A stretch of 64,000 nucleotides of DNA from an uncultured Bacteroidota bacterium (GTDB taxonomy: Bacteria > Bacteroidota > Bacteroidia > Bacteroidales > P3). The stretch lies in the NCBI GenBank assembly GCA_902788805.1, contig CADALO010000012.1, positions 1 through 64,000 on the forward strand, read 5' to 3'. Below, in pieces: positions 61,598 through 64,000 of the stretch. The translations under genes and the position numbers were made by a program. The notes under the pieces are model-generated. The model made no database searches, was not told where the DNA came from, and saw only the letters and a list, made by a program, of their open reading frames with translations. Within the stretch, counting starts at the first letter, position 1, and every line of letters starts with the position of its first letter.

Positions 61598-62215
61598 TCA
61601 GTTGGCCACAACCACCTGTGCGAAGCGCAAAACCTCGTCGTTGAGGAAATAGCCTTTCTTCACAACGTCGATCACCGTGCCTTTCGCCTCGGGAGTGGGT
61701 GCAGGTATCTGGGTGATGGCCTCGTGGAAGTTCTCGTCGAACTTCACGCCCATAGCCTCCATAGGCTTAAGTCCCTTTTGCTGAAGGGCATTGAGCATAT
61801 TCTTGAGGATAAGCTGCATACCCTCTTTGGCTGCGTCGCTGTCCTGCATATTGGCCAAAGCGCGCTCCATATCGTCAATGACAGGAAGCATCAGCTTGAT
61901 GACATCCTTGCCGCCGTTGAGGATGAGGCCGGCTTTCTCCATACTGGTACGCTTGCGATAATTCTCATACTCCGAGTAGATGCGCATATACTTGTCGTTC
62001 ATCTCGGCAAGCTTGTGTCCCATCTCCTCCACCTTCGTAGCCATCTCGTCCATCTGACGCTCGGCACGTTTCTTACGGGCCTTGCGGCTATGCTCCTCGG
62101 CTGCAGGAGCCTCTTTTTCTATTTTTTCCTCCTGTTGCTCGACATTAGGTTGAGCCTCGTTCTGGGTCATATCTTGTTCTTGTTCCAATTTAGTATCTTT
62201 TTCGTTCTGTTCCAT
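61598..62215 (-). CDS. grpE: Nucleotide exchange factor GrpE
   Basis: A 205-residue protein. A long acidic, coiled-coil N-terminal part (EKDTKLEQEQDMTQNEAQPN, then basic RKARKKRAERQMDE) is followed by the conserved core: YMRIYSEYENYRKRTSMEKA and LPVIDDMERALANM, plus the C-terminal FDENFHEAITQIPAP and GYFLNDEVLRFAQVVVAN. It releases ADP from DnaK. The promoter region at 62246-62305 has the same TGGCA-N6-TTGAT signature as dnaK. Confidence 0.97.
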   Translation of the reverse strand: MEQNEKDTKLEQEQDMTQNEAQPNVEQQEEKIEKEAPAAEEHSRKARKKRAERQMDEMATKVEEMGHKLAEMNDKYMRIYSEYENYRKRTSMEKAGLILNGGKDVIKLMLPVIDDMERALANMQDSDAAKEGMQLILKNMLNALQQKGLKPMEAMGVKFDENFHEAITQIPAPTPEAKGTVIDVVKKGYFLNDEVLRFAQVVVAN

Positions 62216-62245
62216 ATCTTGTTTTTAATTTTATTTCTGTATATA

Positions 62246-62305
62246 ATCAAAAATGCTGCCAAATGATTCTTCTGCCAAAATCTGTCATTTTGTCACTTTT
62301 GGCAG
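62246..62305 (-). promoter_or_regulatory. Sigma-54-like promoter and upstream repeats of grpE-dnaJ
   Basis: On the minus strand TGGCA, 6 nt, TTGAT (62246-62261). Further upstream CTGCCAAAA (62272-62280) and TTTTGGCAG (62297-62305) enclose CTGTCATTTTGTCAC (62282-62296). The upstream repeats overlap the last codons of the OstA-like gene. Confidence 0.55.
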
Positions 62306-63829
62306 AAAAACGTCACTCGGCGACTTGGGGCGACGGTCGACAAGCCAGGCATAACCGGGCAGGAATTTCTCGTCGGCCGGCAGCTTGTCGATGGGATACA
62401 TCTTCATATCCGGCGAGCCATACGTGGCAAAGCGGCGCGGCTTGCGGTCCTTGAAGTATATTCGCATATCGGAGCCCACACCGGCGTTAACGCCAATCAG
62501 TTCCTTGCGCACAGTCCCGTCGCCTACAGGGACGTCCTCATCTACCACATAATACACCATTCGGGCAGAGCCGAGTATGTCGGCATAGAGAGGTTCGCTC
62601 TTATGGCAATAGACATTGGCGTTGCGCCCTTTTATCTGATTGAACTTGAGCGAATCGACCTTCTCGATTGCAAAGACATCGCCTCTCATCTCTATCAATC
62701 TCACGCCATTACTGTCATAGATGCAATGAATCGTATCGGCCGTGCACTGGTAGTCTTCATACCAGACAACCGGATTATAGTACATCGTCACCGACGAGTC
62801 CTGTGCCGAATAATAGAGCGAATCGCAGACGGCCTGCGAATCATAGCGATACAGGCGTACGTTGCGGTAAGCCTTTGCTGCCTCGAACTCTTGGTTGTCG
62901 TTGTTGTAGGCATAGATAGTGTCGGCGTGCATAAACACCGAGTCGCCTTTGTCTACATACACTATAAGGGCTGAATCGGTAACAAACGAATAGTGCTTCT
63001 GCTGGTCAGTCACACCGACGTTGCCATAACACATAACGTTGTTCAGAGTGTCGACAATCACCACATTGCCGAACGCTTCGCCATACTCCGTGTTGTCGTT
63101 GAAGAAAAGCGTGTCGGATGTCAGACGTTTCTCGCGATTTGTGAGGCGTGTCGCCTTGAAAGAGCGGGCCTCGTGACTGTCGGTGTTATAAGTGCCATCC
63201 TCGCTGTAGATTGTTGAAGAATCACTGTAAATGTATGTCGGCGAGATGAATATCGCCAGACAAGTCTCGGTGTTGTACAACAGCGTGTCGGTCTCAAGCT
63301 GCGAGTTCGAGTCATAAAGCACCACTTCGTCAAACAGGTATATATCGCGGGTATCGGAGTGGTAATAGCCTTTCTGACTGTCCATCACCGCGCTGTCGTG
63401 AACCGTATGGCCCCAATGGAAATAGGAGGCCGTCGAGGTATTGCGGTCATAGCTCAGCAGGTCGGTTTTCAGCACCGTCTTGCCGTCAATCAGCCTCACC
63501 GTATCACCCCACACGTCGGCAATGCGCGTCGTTCCGTCATACACTGCCGTACTGCCATAAAGTGTTGTCGTGTCGGTGATTACCATCTTCACGTTGCGAT
63601 GCGCCACAAAGATGTTGTTCTTCGTGTCGAACGACGCCGAGTCGGTATAAAGCGTCATCCCGTCGTGCATTGCCTTCACGTTCTGATAGAGAATCCAGAT
63701 GTCTGGGTTGTCGGGGTCGCGCGTACCCATACCGGCCACGTATTCAATGACCCTTTGGGCCGACATACGGCCCGCAGGTGCCATCGCCAACAGCAGTAGG
63801 AGTGTTATTTTCAACCATTTCGACAACAT
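62285..63829 (-). CDS. OstA-like protein (LPS transport-type beta-jellyroll)
   Basis: A 514-residue exported protein from ATG at 63829 (MLSKWLKITLLLLLAMAPAG). The long upstream extension to 63955 crosses the promoter and has non-signal sequence. The mature protein consists of many short beta-strand repeats with Asp/Tyr (KNNIFVAHRNVKMVITDTTT, TLYGSTAVYDGTTRIADVWG), as in the OstA/LptA family, where they form a beta-jellyroll that carries lipopolysaccharide across the periplasm. The size (over 500 residues) and C-terminal region are those of the Bacteroidota OstA-like group. The -7 box TATTTTTG is at 63852-63859 on the minus strand. Confidence 0.85.
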   Translation of the reverse strand: MLSKWLKITLLLLLAMAPAGRMSAQRVIEYVAGMGTRDPDNPDIWILYQNVKAMHDGMTLYTDSASFDTKNNIFVAHRNVKMVITDTTTLYGSTAVYDGTTRIADVWGDTVRLIDGKTVLKTDLLSYDRNTSTASYFHWGHTVHDSAVMDSQKGYYHSDTRDIYLFDEVVLYDSNSQLETDTLLYNTETCLAIFISPTYIYSDSSTIYSEDGTYNTDSHEARSFKATRLTNREKRLTSDTLFFNDNTEYGEAFGNVVIVDTLNNVMCYGNVGVTDQQKHYSFVTDSALIVYVDKGDSVFMHADTIYAYNNDNQEFEAAKAYRNVRLYRYDSQAVCDSLYYSAQDSSVTMYYNPVVWYEDYQCTADTIHCIYDSNGVRLIEMRGDVFAIEKVDSLKFNQIKGRNANVYCHKSEPLYADILGSARMVYYVVDEDVPVGDGTVRKELIGVNAGVGSDMRIYFKDRKPRRFATYGSPDMKMYPIDKLPADEKFLPGYAWLVDRRPKSPSDVFLPKVTK

Positions 63830-64000
63830 AACGGCACAATATTGGAAATTGCAAAAATACAAAAAAAATCGCACACTTATGTCTTGCAACAAACTTTTTG
63901 CAAAAACGCGCCCCCCGCCCACGGCAACGCGACACGGAGCGCAATGAACCCTCACGGGGCATTCGCCACGTTTTCAGCCCGCCAGCCTCCTCAGAGCCCC
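63830..64000. other. Right edge without recognised gene
   Basis: It contains the -7 box for the OstA-like gene (63852-63859, minus strand). The GC-rich sequence after 63910 may belong to a gene beyond the window; no frame can be assigned with confidence. Confidence 0.5.

Overview
The window looks like a chromosomal piece of a gut- or rumen-type Bacteroidales (Bacteroidota), probably an uncultured lineage. Four things support this. Promoters have the form TTTG or TTG, 18-20 nt, then TAnnTTTG. Shine-Dalgarno sequences are largely absent. Several families are typical of the order: BspA-type LRR_5 proteins, type IX secretion (T9SS) tails, a MurF-alanine racemase fusion, an OstA-like protein and DUF2851. 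Glycan enzymes of families GH97 and GH78 are clustered. No rRNA, tRNA or CRISPR array was recognised. No SusC/SusD pair is present.

Layout. 0.5-3.8 kb: a conserved hypothetical gene and an inverting-type GH97 enzyme. 3.9-6.1 kb: a Fic protein with a palindromic operator, then a graveyard of gene remnants (GH97 tail, DUF4230 tail), a REP-like element and a 45-bp direct repeat. 6.2-11.6 kb: a small hypothetical, a BspA-like surface protein, a hypothetical, and a transmembrane Ser/Thr kinase with an outside LRR_5 domain. 11.6-22.5 kb: a glycan-degradation cluster (two GH78 rhamnosidase-like enzymes, an S66 carboxypeptidase, an endonuclease/exonuclease/phosphatase protein, a retaining-type GH97), interrupted by a RAYT/IS200-like transposase between mirror-image REP blocks. 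22.5-26.1 kb: a DNA glycosylase-like gene, two small exported proteins, and an ECF-S (MptD-like) plus two methyltransferases operon. 26.3-31.9 kb: an accessory stretch with DUF4160/DUF2442, DUF6602 plus an exported trypsin-like protease, an HU-like remnant, a second Fic protein and a YoeB-type toxin-antitoxin pair. 32.1-34.1 kb: dnaK. 35-43.1 kb: a giant T9SS adhesin with 50-residue repeats and a frameshift near its 3' end. 43.1-45.3 kb: two lipoproteins and an esterase. 45.3-54.6 kb: two giant GLUG-motif paralogues. 55.2-63.8 kb: a LuxR-type regulator with a hemerythrin protein, MurF-Alr, DUF2851, dnaJ, grpE and an OstA-like protein.

The most unusual signal is the repeat content. At least five unrelated palindromic or short-period repeat families are scattered here, and several sit in frame inside the glycoside hydrolase genes. 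The clearest is an octamer repeat (consensus GCGTTAAT, with its inverse ATTAACGC) that inserts short low-complexity peptides into four different GH97/GH78 proteins. In one case this is about 88 residues directly before the catalytic TTWE motif. Other points are a mobile REP system around the transposase with a remote REP copy, a perfect 91-nt palindrome, a two-copy GTACAATA hairpin family, a duplicated dnaK 3' end flanking the toxin-antitoxin pair, and a shared sigma-54-like promoter signature in front of dnaK and grpE-dnaJ.
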